Shown: piece after piece, positions 27,990-36,933 of the stretch
Layout: each line of letters opens with the position of its first letter
How positions within the stretch are numbered: position 1 is the stretch's first letter
Assembly (NCBI GenBank): GCA_022836915.1
Contig: CP094668.1
Coordinates: 1,302,001 to 1,366,000 of the forward strand
Direction of reading: 5' to 3'
Length of the DNA stretch: 64,000 nt
From: Paenibacillus sp. OVF10
GTDB taxonomy: Bacteria; Bacillota; Bacilli; Paenibacillales; Paenibacillaceae
Position numbers and translations under genes: made by a program
The notes under the pieces: model-generated
What the model was told of the DNA's origin: nothing
The model's input: the letters and a program-made list of their open reading frames with translations, nothing else
Databases searched by the model: none

Positions 27990-28265
27990 TTATCCGCCCT
28001 CGATCTGTCTGCGAGGGTTTGTAATCTTGCCAATTTTATCGGTGTCGTTTTCTTTGGGAACCAACCGCTCATCGGTTCGTCCTTCGTGGTGATTATCATA
28101 TGCATATTCGGTCAGTTTCCATTCCGACTTGCCAAGAACGGGATCGGCCGGGAAATGTTGCCCCCGGTGGAGATGTTCCTCACGTCCGGCTTCATTGATG
28201 TAAACTCCGTCTACTTCCACCTTTTCATGCGAAAGGGGCAGCATATCTTGTTCTTTGCGGTCCAT
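27990..28265 (-). CDS. Hypothetical protein, 91 residues
   Basis: Hydrophilic, with VDGVYINEAGREEHLHRGQHFPADPVLGKSEW, a YjzC-like layout (a G-x-Y segment followed by a GQxF-type segment), but I am not certain of the family. AAAGGAGG lies 9 bases before the ATG, which supports expression. Function unknown. Confidence 0.75.
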   Translation of the reverse strand: MDRKEQDMLPLSHEKVEVDGVYINEAGREEHLHRGQHFPADPVLGKSEWKLTEYAYDNHHEGRTDERLVPKENDTDKIGKITNPRRQIEGG

Positions 28266-28664
28266 GAGACGACGCCTCCTTTGGATACCAGTAATTTAAC
28301 TGTATGGGTTGTCCGTGATAATATCCCCCGAATAGTTCAGTGTTATGCTGGATATATTAATTCCGTATAGAATGGTGGCATTCATAACATATGATTCGGA
28401 ATTAAACTTTTTGGGCATGAAAACCGTTATATTTATTAGAGGAAATCGTCAAGTCGTAAGATACTTCCGAATATGCTACAATAAGATTATGATTCATTCC
28501 GAATCATATCGGGTATTTATAGTGTCAGGTACTTGCTTTCTAGCGAGGTTCCCGACCTAAAGCTTGCTTTAAGCCGCGCACACAACTTCATGGATGGCAT
28601 TTAAGACTTATTCGGCATTCTCTAAACGGAGCATTCACTTTCAACGTTTTGGGAGGGAATTACA
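28266..28664. other. Intergenic, about 400 bases
   Basis: No gene recognised. A 14-bp inverted repeat (28389-28402 and 28496-28509) frames a 93-base stretch, described separately. From about 28525 to 28640 the sequence is GC-richer, possibly the 5' leader of the next small gene. GGGAGGG at 28651-28657 is the ribosome binding site of that gene. Confidence 0.4.
28389..28509. repeat. 14-bp perfect inverted repeat around 93 bases
   Basis: ATATGATTCGGAAT at 28389-28402 and its exact reverse complement ATTCCGAATCATAT at 28496-28509. No gene or known RNA is recognised between them. Confidence 0.6.
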
Positions 28665-28852
28665 ATGGCAACGAAAGGTCACAATGAGGTCAAAGAAAGT
28701 TTGAGGGAAATGACTCGGATTTTCCGTCCTAAAGATCCAAAAAATTCGTGAAGGAGTACGTGAGAAAATACCGGATTACGGGTGGATACGAGGAAGAATT
28801 GACTTCTGTGGTTGAGCATGAGCTTGTCAAGATGGATTCTTCCGTGTCCTGA
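28665..28852 (+). CDS. Small conserved protein, 62 residues (one frame break)
   Basis: Too short to be obvious because one A is missing from a run of A at 28739-28744. Repaired, it reads MATKGHNEVKESLREMT, then IFRPKDPKKFVKEYVRKY and ITGGYEEELTSVVEHELVK, ending in DSSVS. GGGAGGG lies 7 bases before the ATG and a terminator follows 43 bases after the stop. Highly charged, helical, no recognised family. I recall similar small proteins in Paenibacillus but cannot verify it. Confidence 0.7.
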
Positions 28853-28894
28853 AACAACACACAACTCTGATTATACTGTTCCGATAATGAATAG

Positions 28895-28934
28895 AACCGT
28901 CTCCCGGGCGATAAGCTCCGGCAGGCGGTTTTTT
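28895..28934 (+). terminator. Terminator after the 62-residue gene
   Basis: ACCGTCTCCCGGG region pairs with GGCAGGCGGT imperfectly and is followed by T6 (28929-28934). Confidence 0.65.
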
Positions 28935-28983
28935 GCGTTCCTGCTGCATATATATGGGAGTACACCTACAGCAGGAAGGATGA

Positions 28984-29741
28984 ATGCATGTGGACCCTAT
29001 TTTGAAAACCAAAGAAGAGATTGGCTACATGCGGGAAGCTGGACGGATTTTGCGAAGTTGTCACCAGCATATTGAGCAGTGGATGATCCCCGGTATCACG
29101 ACAGCAGAGATTAATGAGCGGGTGGAAGAGTTTCTGGCAGCACGAGGAGCCACACCGGAGCAAAAGGGTACAAAGGATATCCGTACGCGACGTGTGCCTC
29201 TGTTAATGAAGTGGTCTGCCACGGATTTCCGGGGAAGAGGAGCTGGCGAGCGGGGATGTAGTGACCATCGATATGGTGGTGAACAAAGACGGCTGGCTTG
29301 CTGACTCGGCCTGGACATATGGAATTGGTGAAACAAGCAGATCCATTCGCAAGCTGATGAGACGCACGGAGAAGGCACTTGAGCGGGCGATTGCCCAGGC
29401 AGTTCCAGGGAATACACTCGGAGATATTGGAAGTGCCATTGAACGAACAGCCAGATTGTATCGGTACGGAATTGTGAAGCCTCTCATTGGTCATGGGATT
29501 GGTCAATATATTCATGAACCCCCAAATGTTCTGCCTTATGGCAAACGCAGAACGGGCACGATGCTCACCGAGGGCATGGTTATTACGATTGAACCAATCT
29601 TTACAAAGGGCAGTTCCGGGGCCGTTGTGTGGGATGAAGATGGATGGACGGTAAGGACGGTAGATGGCAGCTGGGGGTCCAGTATGAGCATACGGTTGCG
29701 ATTACTGGGAATGGCCCTTGATTCTGACCGATGGCACGTGA
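28984..29741 (+). CDS. map: Methionine aminopeptidase, type I (four frame breaks)
   Basis: About 253 residues after repair. Reading across the breaks gives CASVNEVVCHGFPG, then DVVTIDMVVNKDGWLADSAWTY (metal aspartates), GHGIGQYIHEPPNV (metal histidine), GMVITIEPIF (metal glutamate) and QYEHTVAITGNGPLILTDGT. Removes N-terminal methionine from new proteins. One base is missing near 29168, 29243, 29675 and 29716; the frame before and after is consistent only with four deletions. Start at ATG 28984 or GTG 28990 (AGGAAGGA upstream). A housekeeping family, though Paenibacillus species usually carry a second map near the ribosomal protein genes. Confidence 0.85.
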
Positions 29742-30306
29742 GATGAAGTCAGTGAAGAAGAGGACTTGAGTTGAACTTTCTCCGAAATGCTCCATGCTGT
29801 TTTGAGCTTGAAGATAGCGGTATGGAGCGATAGGCATGTCTTCTGAATGGATATGGAAGAGGTTTTCCATAAATTCTGATCTTTCTTTTGCATAATAGCA
29901 CATGTTTTCAATGTGAGAAAAATCACCAATAAATCGAGTTTTATCACCGAAATTTGGCAAAAATTTTCAAAAGTAGAGTGTAATACTTTTAACTGAAATC
30001 GTTTGCAAATCAAGTTGTAGAGCGGTTTTTTACATAAAGTGAACAATTTGTGAACATGTGTCCAAAGATTGACAAAATCATACCCTCAACTTATATTTAA
30101 TAAGTGATTGAAGCATATAGAATGAATTGGAAGAATGCGCAGACATGCCCTGAGCAGGAAATCACGGGAGTACTGGAAGCGTTATTTTTGTAAGCGTTCT
30201 GTATGATGAAGAGGATTATGCGTATCGTGCTGAAACGTACCTTTTGTTGCCTTTCTACCGAACGACAACGGTAATCTACGAAAACGTAAAAAAGTGGGGT
30301 AGATCA
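29742..30306. other. Promoter region of the cta operon, 565 bases
   Basis: AT-rich. It has a near-consensus promoter (30069-30097). Just upstream are two direct copies of GTGAACA (about 30040-30056, TAAAGTGAACAATTTGTGAACA), somewhat like the TTTGTGAAT site of ResD in Bacillus. No gene recognised. Confidence 0.5.
30069..30097 (+). promoter_or_regulatory. Sigma-A promoter of the cta operon
   Basis: Consensus -35 TTGACA (30069-30074), 17-bp spacer, -10 TATATT (30092-30097), giving a leader of about 200 bases before ctaC. Confidence 0.75.
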
Positions 30307-31359
30307 ATGATGAAACAGTGGCAGGTTGCAAAGCGAATTCTCCCCTTGCTGGCGGTGTTCTCTTTGCTGCTATCCGCATGCGGGCGGGAAGACTTGTCGG
30401 TAATGAAACCTCAGGGTCCTGTAGCGCAAGGCCAATATGATCTGATGAAGTTATCCATCGCGATTATGATCGTGGTGCTCATCATTGTATTTGCCATAGC
30501 GGCCTATGTTCTGATCCGGTTTCGTAGACGAGCCGGGCAGACTGAGATGCCCGAACAGGTTGAAGGTAATTTCAAGCTGGAAGTAATCTGGACAGCCATT
30601 CCGTTATTGCTGGTTATTGTTCTGGCAGTACCGACGGTCCAAACGATTTTTGCCCAAGGCGAAGATCTGTCCAATGACAAAAACGCACTTAAGGTCCAAG
30701 TCACCTCACATCAGTACTGGTGGGAATTCACTTATCCTCAATATGACGTAACCACCGCTCAAGATCTCATCATCCCGACCGGAACAAAAATCGCATTCGA
30801 ATTAAAAACCGCTGACGTGCTTCACTCCTTCTGGGTGCCGTCACTTGCGGGCAAAATGGACACAAACCCGGATGGAACACTTAACAAGTTCAGTTTCTCT
30901 GCACCGAATGAAGGCGTTTACCGCGGTAAATGTGCCGAATTATGTGGCAGATCGCATGCTTTCATGGAGTTTAAGGTAAAAGCAGTGAGTCAGGAATCGT
31001 TTGACAGATGGGTGAACCAGATGAAAGCACCCGCAGTCCTTCCTGAAGACACTCAATTGGCCGAAAAGTTCAAAACAAACTGCCTTTCTTGCCACGCTGT
31101 TGGTGATCAAGGTGGACCGGTTGCACCTAACCTGACGGGAATCGGCGGCAAGGAATCTGTCGCAGGCATTTTGCTGAATTCTCGCGAGGGACAGGAAGAA
31201 GGTAGTCCGGTACTGGATAACATGAAAGAATGGCTCCATGATCCACAATCCGTGAAGCCGGGCAATACCATGCCGAATCCCAAAGATCTTGGGTTGACGG
31301 ATGAAGAAATCGACGGAATTGCCGAATATCTGGCCAACTACAAATTGGACTATGAATAG
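30307..31359 (+). CDS. ctaC: Cytochrome caa3 oxidase subunit II with cytochrome c domain
   Basis: 350 residues. Lipoprotein signal with lipobox LLSAC, two membrane helices (LSIAIMIVVLIIVFAIAAYVLI and EVIWTAIPLLLVIVLAVPTV), CuA domain with VLHSFWVPSLAGK and the ligand cluster CAELCGRSHAFM, then a fused cytochrome c domain with the haem motif CLSCH. It passes electrons from cytochrome c via CuA to subunit I, on the outer face of the membrane. First gene of ctaCDEFG. Start at 30307 or 30310, after GGGG. Confidence 0.96.
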   Translation: MMKQWQVAKRILPLLAVFSLLLSACGREDLSVMKPQGPVAQGQYDLMKLSIAIMIVVLIIVFAIAAYVLIRFRRRAGQTEMPEQVEGNFKLEVIWTAIPLLLVIVLAVPTVQTIFAQGEDLSNDKNALKVQVTSHQYWWEFTYPQYDVTTAQDLIIPTGTKIAFELKTADVLHSFWVPSLAGKMDTNPDGTLNKFSFSAPNEGVYRGKCAELCGRSHAFMEFKVKAVSQESFDRWVNQMKAPAVLPEDTQLAEKFKTNCLSCHAVGDQGGPVAPNLTGIGGKESVAGILLNSREGQEEGSPVLDNMKEWLHDPQSVKPGNTMPNPKDLGLTDEEIDGIAEYLANYKLDYE

Positions 31360-31391
31360 AACAGCAAGGACGAAGAAGGGGGTACACAACC

Positions 31392-33280
31392 TTGGCTCAT
31401 GCGCATAGCGTCAAGAGGTACAGGGGCTTGATGGATTGGATCACCACCGTCGATCACAAAAAAATCGCCATTCTCTATTTGGTTGCGGGTGGATTTTTCT
31501 TTGGAATCGGCGGCATTGAAGCCATTTTGATTCGGATTCAACTGATGAAGCCTATGAATGATTTTGTATCGGCACAGGTCTTCAACGAATTGATTACAAT
31601 GCATGGAACAACGATGATTTTCCTTGGTGTCATGCCACTTATTTTTGCCATTATGAATGCTGTCGTACCTTTGCAGATCGGGGCACGGGACGTTGCTTTC
31701 CCGTTTCTTAACGCGCTGGGTTTCTGGACATTCCTGTTTGGTGGATTGTTGCTGAACCTGAGCTGGGTTATGGGCGGAGCACCGGATGCGGGCTGGACCT
31801 CATATACGCCGCTTTCGGGCAGTGAGTACAGTGGAACGCACGGTGTGGATTTCTACACCATCGGCCTTCAGATCGCGGGTCTGGGAACGCTCATCGGGGG
31901 CATTAACTTTCTCGCAACGATTATTACAATGCGTGCTCCAGGCATGTCCTACATGCGGATGCCGATGTTTACATGGACGACATTTATTACATCTGCCATT
32001 ATCCTTTTTGCTTTTCCTGCCATCACGGTAGGGCTTGTACTTTTGACGTTTGACCGTATACTGGGAGCGAATTTCTTCGATGTCGCAGGTGGCGGTAACC
32101 CCGTACTCTGGCAGCACATCTTCTGGATCTTCGGGCACCCGGAAGTATACATTCTGATTTTGCCCGCATTTGGGATTATCTCGGAGGTTATTCCGACCTT
32201 CTCGCGTAAACGGTTGTTTGGATACAGCTCCATGGTATTTGCCACCATCCTGATTGCCTTCCTGGGCTTCATGGTATGGGCGCATCACATGTTTACAACA
32301 GGTCTGGGTAATGTAGCCAACGCGCTTTTCTCCATCTCCACGATGTTGATTGCCGTACCTACCGGGATCAAAATCTTTAACTGGCTCTTTACGATGTGGG
32401 GTGGACAGATCCGCTTTACAGCGGCAAATCTGTTTGCTGTTGGATTCGTTCCAACCTTCGTAATGGGTGGTGTTACAGGCGTCATGCTGGCATCTGCTCC
32501 GGCAGACTTCCAGTTCCATGATACGTACTTTGTTGTAGCCCACTTCCACTACGTTATTGTAGGGGGCTCGTACTTGGATTGTTCTCGGGACTGCATTACT
32601 GGTGGCCGAAGATGTTCGGACGTATTCTGAGTGAAACACTGGGCAAATGGACATTCTGGACATTTATGATCGGTTTCCAATTAACGTTCTTTGTACAGCA
32701 TTTCCTCGGTCTGATGGGGATGCAGCGCCGGATCGTTACATACTTGCCGAATCAGGACTTTGACCTGCTCAATCTGGTCAGCTCCGTCGGTGCGTTTCTA
32801 ATGGGTGTTGGGGTTATCATGTTCCTCGTGAACATCGTAATCACAATGAGAAAACCGGCTGGCGCGCCAAACGATCCGTGGGAAGACGGCCGTACACTGG
32901 AATGGTCTATTCCATCTCCGCCGCCGGAATATAATTTCAAGCAGACGCCGCTGGTACGCGGAATTGATGCATACTGGAAGGAAAAAATGGCAGGACATAC
33001 GGAGATGACACCGGCAGAACCTGTAGGTTCGATTCATATGCCTTCAGCAACGCCGTTGCCGTTTGTAATGTCAGTAGGTATCTTTATCGCCGGACTTGGC
33101 TTGATGTTCAGCAAGGATGAATTTGGTAATGCATTTATGAATGTCATTTTCAACAATTATATTGTAGTTATTATTGGTCTCGTAATCACATTTGGCGCAA
33201 TGGCACTTCGTTCACTTTATGATGATCATGGCTGGCATATTGAACCGGAGGATCAGGATGAGAAGGGGGCTAGAACATGA
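31392..33280 (+). CDS. ctaD: Cytochrome caa3 oxidase subunit I (one frame break)
   Basis: About 629 residues after repair of one missing base near 32567 (VGGLVLGLFSGLHYWWPK is restored). Twelve-helix haem-copper oxidase core with MHGTTMIFLGVMP (low-spin haem histidine), WIFGHPEVYILILPAFG (CuB histidine and linked tyrosine), WAHHMFTTG (CuB histidines) and HDTYFVVAHFHYV (haem a3 and a histidines). Reduces oxygen to water and pumps protons. The start is TTG with GAAGGGGG upstream. Overlaps ctaE by 4 bases. Confidence 0.95.
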
Positions 33281-33903
33281 CAACCTCACATGCCGAACCG
33301 GTGAACGACAAATTGCCGCATGAACCGGAGAAAGCAACGCTGGAAGGCCGTAACAAGCTTATCGCCTTCTGGTTGTTCCTTGGCGGCGAGACGGTACTGT
33401 TCGGTACACTCTTTGCTACCTTCCTGGCTCTTCGTGGCCAAACCAATGATGGACCTACGGCGAATGAACTGTTCCACCTGCCACTCGTGGCCGCTGCAAC
33501 GTTCATTCTCCTGGTCAGTAGTTTGACGAGTGTATTTGCGATTCAGGCCATGCATAAGGGCAAGCGAGATGCACTGGCGTTGTGGCTTGGCATCACGGTA
33601 GTACTGGGTATGGGATTTCTCGCACTGGAAATTTACGAGTTCTACGAGTATGTGAAACATAAAGAGTTTGGCATGACCACGAGTGCATTCAGTTCAGCAT
33701 TCTATACACTGGTCGGGTTCCACGGAGCCCACGTTGCTTTTGGTATTGTGTGGATCGGAATCATTATCGGTCAGCTGTTCAAAAAAGGATTGACGGTCGT
33801 AACCGCACCTAAAGTATACGTCTCCGCAATGTACTGGCACTTTATTGACGTGGTCTGGGTGTTCATCTTTACGGTCGTGTACCTGCTCGGAAAGGTGGGG
33901 TAG
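33277..33903 (+). CDS. ctaE: Cytochrome caa3 oxidase subunit III
   Basis: 208 residues, five membrane helices, with the family motifs FWLFLGGETVLFGTLFATFLAL, GFHGAHVAFGIVWIGI and AMYWHFIDVVWVFIFTVVYLLG. The ATG overlaps the ctaD stop (ATGA), indicating translational coupling. Stabilises the oxidase core. Confidence 0.96.
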   Translation: MTTSHAEPVNDKLPHEPEKATLEGRNKLIAFWLFLGGETVLFGTLFATFLALRGQTNDGPTANELFHLPLVAAATFILLVSSLTSVFAIQAMHKGKRDALALWLGITVVLGMGFLALEIYEFYEYVKHKEFGMTTSAFSSAFYTLVGFHGAHVAFGIVWIGIIIGQLFKKGLTVVTAPKVYVSAMYWHFIDVVWVFIFTVVYLLGKVG

Positions 33904-33906
33904 CAC

Positions 33907-34227
33907 ATGTCGGCACAGGATAAGACAGATCAACAGCCTGTGAAACACCGTCACCGGACGGAAGGGCCACAGAAACACGTCGTGGTGTTTATCTTCTCCA
34001 TTATTCTCACGCTGATTGCGTTTGCGGCTGCTTCTGCCGGAGGGGTCAACACAACCTTTATCATTATTATTTTGCTCGTCATGGCTATTCTTCAAGTATT
34101 CGTTCAATTGGGTTATTGGATGCATTTGAAGGACAAAGGGCACTTGATGCCGATTCTATTCATGGCCTTTGGTTTTTTCGTAGCCTTTACGTGCATCATT
34201 ATGGCACTCTATTGGGTTTGGTGGTAA
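33907..34227 (+). CDS. ctaF: Cytochrome caa3 oxidase subunit IV
   Basis: 106 residues with three helices (HVVVFIFSIILTLIAFAAAS, TFIIIILLVMAILQVFVQLG, ILFMAFGFFVAFTCIIMALYWVWW) and the subunit IV pattern QLGYWMHLKD. Small membrane subunit of the oxidase. Starts 3 bases after ctaE; followed by a terminator-like hairpin before ctaG. Confidence 0.93.
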   Translation: MSAQDKTDQQPVKHRHRTEGPQKHVVVFIFSIILTLIAFAAASAGGVNTTFIIIILLVMAILQVFVQLGYWMHLKDKGHLMPILFMAFGFFVAFTCIIMALYWVWW

Positions 34228-34230
34228 AAG

Positions 34231-34267
34231 AGATGGCGGCGGCGCATTGCCGCCGTCTTTTCCCTTT
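34231..34267 (+). terminator. GC-rich terminator between ctaF and ctaG
   Basis: GATGGCGGC pairs with GCCGCCGTC (one G-U) and is followed by a broken T tract (TTTTCCCTTTTT). It may attenuate rather than fully end transcription into ctaG. Confidence 0.65.
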
Positions 34268-34334
34268 TTGGCGAATGAATCTTCACAAAGTAATGAAGGC
34301 AACAACCAAATCAGGTCACGGGGAGGTTTCCCGT

Positions 34335-35261
34335 ATGCTCGGGTTGCAATATTTTAGCTTCAACGACTTATGGAGTCCGCTTATATTGGCTTTATTTCTG
34401 ATCATTGCTGCGGCTTATTTGGTGCTTGTGGGACCGTTAAGCGAGCAAATAAAGGATGCAGAACCTGCGACTGCTGCACAGAAAATCATGTTTATTACAG
34501 GACTGTTTGTCCTGTATCTGGCTCAAGCTGGCCCATTTAATCTGCTTGGCCACGTAATGTTTAGCTTCCACATGGTGAGTATGGCGTTATCCTATCTGGT
34601 AGCGCCGCCGCTGATGATGAAAGGTTTGCCGATCTGGGTATGGCGCAGAATCGTACGCTGGTTGCCAACGCGCCAGCTATCGTTCCTGGCTCATCCGATC
34701 GTTGCGGCTGTGATCTTTAACGGGCTTTTCTCGCTGTATCACCTACCGATTGTACATGATTATGTCATGCTGAATTTTACCGTTCACCGGTTGTATTATA
34801 TTGCACTGTTCATCACCTCGATGCTCATGTGGTGGACATTGCTGAATCCGTTGCCAGAGGGTAGACAAGCGTCGGGGTTATCCAAGATTGGTTTTATTTT
34901 TCTGAATATGGTACTGCTCACGCCTGCGTGTGGATTGATTATTTTTGCGTCCGAGCCGTTGTATCAGACGTACAGCAACCCGGCAGTATGGGCTGAAGCC
35001 ATGCGGTATTGTGTGTCTGGAGATTCTACGGCGTTACTTCGCTCATTCGGTGGGCCTGCGTTCTTCAACTTCCTGTCTTCCGCGAAGGAAGATCAGCAGG
35101 TTGGTGGCATTGTAATGAAGTTTATTCAGGAAGGAATCTTTGCCTCCATGCTGGCTTATGTCTTTTTCCAATGGTATCGGAAAGAGAAGCAGGAAGATGA
35201 TGATGATTCGTATCCTGCAGGGGGCGCAGGGGGCCGCTCAATCCGGCTGCCAAATAATTAA
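34335..35261 (+). CDS. ctaG: Cytochrome oxidase assembly factor CtaG
   Basis: 308 residues, about seven membrane helices, caa3_CtaG family. Typical motifs are GPFNLLGHVMFSFHMVSMALSYLVAPPLMMKGLP, FSLYHLPIVHDYVMLN and LMWWTLLNPLPEG. Needed for active caa3 oxidase in Bacillus, probably in copper centre assembly. The ATG at 34335 is chosen because GGGGAGG lies 9 bases before it; longer in-frame starts run into the upstream hairpin. Confidence 0.93.
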   Translation: MLGLQYFSFNDLWSPLILALFLIIAAAYLVLVGPLSEQIKDAEPATAAQKIMFITGLFVLYLAQAGPFNLLGHVMFSFHMVSMALSYLVAPPLMMKGLPIWVWRRIVRWLPTRQLSFLAHPIVAAVIFNGLFSLYHLPIVHDYVMLNFTVHRLYYIALFITSMLMWWTLLNPLPEGRQASGLSKIGFIFLNMVLLTPACGLIIFASEPLYQTYSNPAVWAEAMRYCVSGDSTALLRSFGGPAFFNFLSSAKEDQQVGGIVMKFIQEGIFASMLAYVFFQWYRKEKQEDDDDSYPAGGAGGRSIRLPNN

Positions 35262-35291
35262 GTCAATGTTCTGACAAGAGGGGAACACACG

Positions 35292-35756
35292 ATGGATATG
35301 TATTTTTGGCTACCCACGATCAGTACTTCTTTCATTGTGATTAGTGCAGTACTGGTGGGGATTGGATGGGTACTGATTATTCGGGGTAAACGTGAGGCTC
35401 ATCAGTCCGCCATGGTAGCAGGTGCGATTGCAGCTCTAATTTTCTTTGTGATCTATATGTCGCGAACGGTGTTCGTGGGTAATACGGCTTGGGGCGGGGA
35501 CCCGGATCTGGAGATCTTTTATCGGATATTTCTGATCTTTCATATTATCCTCGCTACCGTGGCAGCGATATTCGGCATCTCCACACTGGTCCTGGGGTTC
35601 AAAAAGAAGTTCGGAACACATCGCCGCTGGGGCAAATTCACGTCCATGATCTGGTTCGGATCAGCGCTGACAGGTGTTGTCGTGTATGTTCTTCTATATC
35701 TCTTATATCCTGGTGGTCATACACGTCCCGTATGGGAAGTTATTCTCGGCGTATAA
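35292..35756 (+). CDS. DUF420 membrane protein (YozB/CtaM-like)
   Basis: 154 residues with four to five membrane helices and the DUF420 histidines (HQSAMVAGAIAALIFFVIYMS, YRIFLIFHIILATVAAIFG, THRRWGKFTSMIWFGSALTGVVVYVLLY). In Staphylococcus a DUF420 protein (CtaM) is needed for haem-copper oxidase function, which fits the position 30 bases after ctaG. AGAGGGGA precedes the ATG. Confidence 0.88.
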   Translation: MDMYFWLPTISTSFIVISAVLVGIGWVLIIRGKREAHQSAMVAGAIAALIFFVIYMSRTVFVGNTAWGGDPDLEIFYRIFLIFHIILATVAAIFGISTLVLGFKKKFGTHRRWGKFTSMIWFGSALTGVVVYVLLYLLYPGGHTRPVWEVILGV

Positions 35757-35852
35757 AAGTATAGATATAACCTCCGGCTACTTGGGCGTGTGTCACTATG
35801 ACCTTCTGAAACTATGAAAATAGACGAATCTAGTAGACGATTCGTCCACGCT

Positions 35853-35889
35853 CCCTCTCTCATTCATTCATAGAATGAGTTTGAGAGGG
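35853..35889 (+). promoter_or_regulatory. Hairpin that sequesters the ribosome binding site
   Basis: CCCTCT (35853-35858) pairs with AGAGGG (35884-35889), and CTCATTC (35859-35865) with GAATGAG (35873-35879), leaving a 7-base loop and a 4-base bulge. The pairing covers most of the GAGAGGGGG ribosome binding site of the next gene (ATG 35899). Another hairpin (GACGAATC/GATTCGTC) lies just upstream. Confidence 0.55.
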
Positions 35890-35898
35890 GGAAAGTAA

Positions 35899-36270
35899 AT
35901 GAAAAAAACAGTCAATGTCAGTCAAACGTATCCACGTCTCACGGTGTATTCTGAAGAGAACTACAGAGGGAGAAGCCGCATTTATCGTGGCAATACGGGG
36001 CTCCGCAACCTGGACAATATTTTGGATGGGGTGGAGAGCCTACGCTTTTTCTCAACAAGTTCGAATGCAACGCTGGTTGTGTTTACGCGTCCTAACTTTC
36101 AAGGTGGATTCCGTGTCTTCCGTGGCAACACCAACTTGAGAGATTTGGATGATCTGATCCGTGGCAATGATGTGGAATCCCTGATCTCCACCAATCAACG
36201 GTTAACGCTGGCTCAGATTCGCGCAATCCGCAGGGATCGCAGTCTGCCTAGTGGATACAACCTCGTTTAA
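35899..36270 (+). CDS. Beta/gamma-crystallin-like protein
   Basis: 123 residues, cytoplasmic by lack of a signal. Two repeats of about 40 residues: LTVYSEENYRGRSRIYRG...LRNLDNILDGVESLRFF and LVVFTRPNFQGGFRVFRG...LRDLDDLIRGNDVESL, the Y/FxxxxFxG pattern of crystallin-type Greek keys. The usual Ca-binding N/D-x-S/T-S motif is not obvious. Related Bacillota proteins are stress- or sporulation-associated, but the role here is unknown. Translation may be controlled by the hairpin just upstream. Confidence 0.8.
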   Translation: MKKTVNVSQTYPRLTVYSEENYRGRSRIYRGNTGLRNLDNILDGVESLRFFSTSSNATLVVFTRPNFQGGFRVFRGNTNLRDLDDLIRGNDVESLISTNQRLTLAQIRAIRRDRSLPSGYNLV

Positions 36271-36309
36271 TCGTAAGACCTCTTCTGTAAACAGGTGCTA
36301 GAGAACGGC

Positions 36310-36366
36310 AAAGGGCTGTATCCGTTATTGTGTGTGTACACAATAACGGGTACAGCCCTTCTTTGT
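36310..36366. terminator. Terminator between convergent genes
   Basis: Very strong hairpin: AAGGGCTGTA.CCGTTATTGTGT pairs with ACACAATAACGGGTACAGCCCTT, loop GTGT, followed by CTTCTTTG. Confidence 0.8.
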
Positions 36367-36390
36367 GCTTGGGGAATTTCGTATATTCCC

Positions 36391-36720
36391 CTATTCCCCG
36401 CCGCCCCCACTGTCGCCGCCGCCACTATCCCCACCACTGTCGCTGCTGCTACCACTATCGCTGTTGTGATGAGAATGTGTATCTGATGAAGAATCCGACT
36501 CATGATGTTTGTGATCCGGTGTGTGTCTGGAATGTCGATCGTAGGAGTCATCTCCTGTAATGACCGGATATCCCGAAGCAGAGTCGGTATAACCGTTGTT
36601 ACGACGGATGCGGTGTCTCCCTTTTTTGGCAGAATTACGATGAGGCTCATCCCGGAGGACCAACCAGATAACGACAATGAGGAAAAGGAGGACAAATCCG
36701 ATCTCTACCAGCCAATCCAT
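36391..36720 (-). CDS. Small membrane protein with Ser/Asp/Gly/His-rich tail
   Basis: 109 residues. One N-terminal membrane helix (VEIGFVLLFLIVVIWLVL), then a basic patch and a low-complexity tail rich in His, Asp and Ser ending in repeated SGGGDSGGGG. Such GGxxSGGGxS tails resemble those of TPM-domain proteins, but no TPM domain is present. Function unknown. GAAAGGAAGG precedes the ATG. Confidence 0.75.
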   Translation of the reverse strand: MDWLVEIGFVLLFLIVVIWLVLRDEPHRNSAKKGRHRIRRNNGYTDSASGYPVITGDDSYDRHSRHTPDHKHHESDSSSDTHSHHNSDSGSSSDSGGDSGGGDSGGGGE

Positions 36721-36819
36721 AGCTGTAACCTTCCTTTCTTTGAATCGTGACTTTAATTTATTTTAACGTAAATTCGTACTGTGTCCCATCCCGTCTTCCT
36801 GATTCAGGAAATTTAAGGG

Positions 36820-36870
36820 TTGACGGGATGAGAATTCGGTCTGTATACTGTGTATATTGATATATACAGT
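36820..36870 (+). promoter_or_regulatory. Promoter and GntR-type operator of the ABC cluster
   Basis: -35 TTGACG (36820-36825), 18-bp spacer, -10 TATACT (36844-36849). Overlapping the start site is a palindrome TGTATAT-TGAT-ATATACA (36851-36868), and ACTGT/ACAGT repeats extend it. This is the probable site of the YtrA-type GntR protein encoded at 37737. Confidence 0.7.
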
Positions 36871-36933
36871 AAACACAGTGAATACAGTAAGCAAGATGAG
36901 TGAGTGAATGACAGGTGAAAGGCAGGCAGGCAT

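Noticed and set aside
28525-28640. A known small RNA (6S, tmRNA or T-box) before the 62-residue gene
   Set aside because: No matching conserved core, T-box or known fold could be recognised.
28984-29741. map, ctaD, cadA and others as true pseudogenes
   Set aside because: Each is repaired by single-base additions that restore conserved motifs, and core genes are affected; sequence error is simpler.
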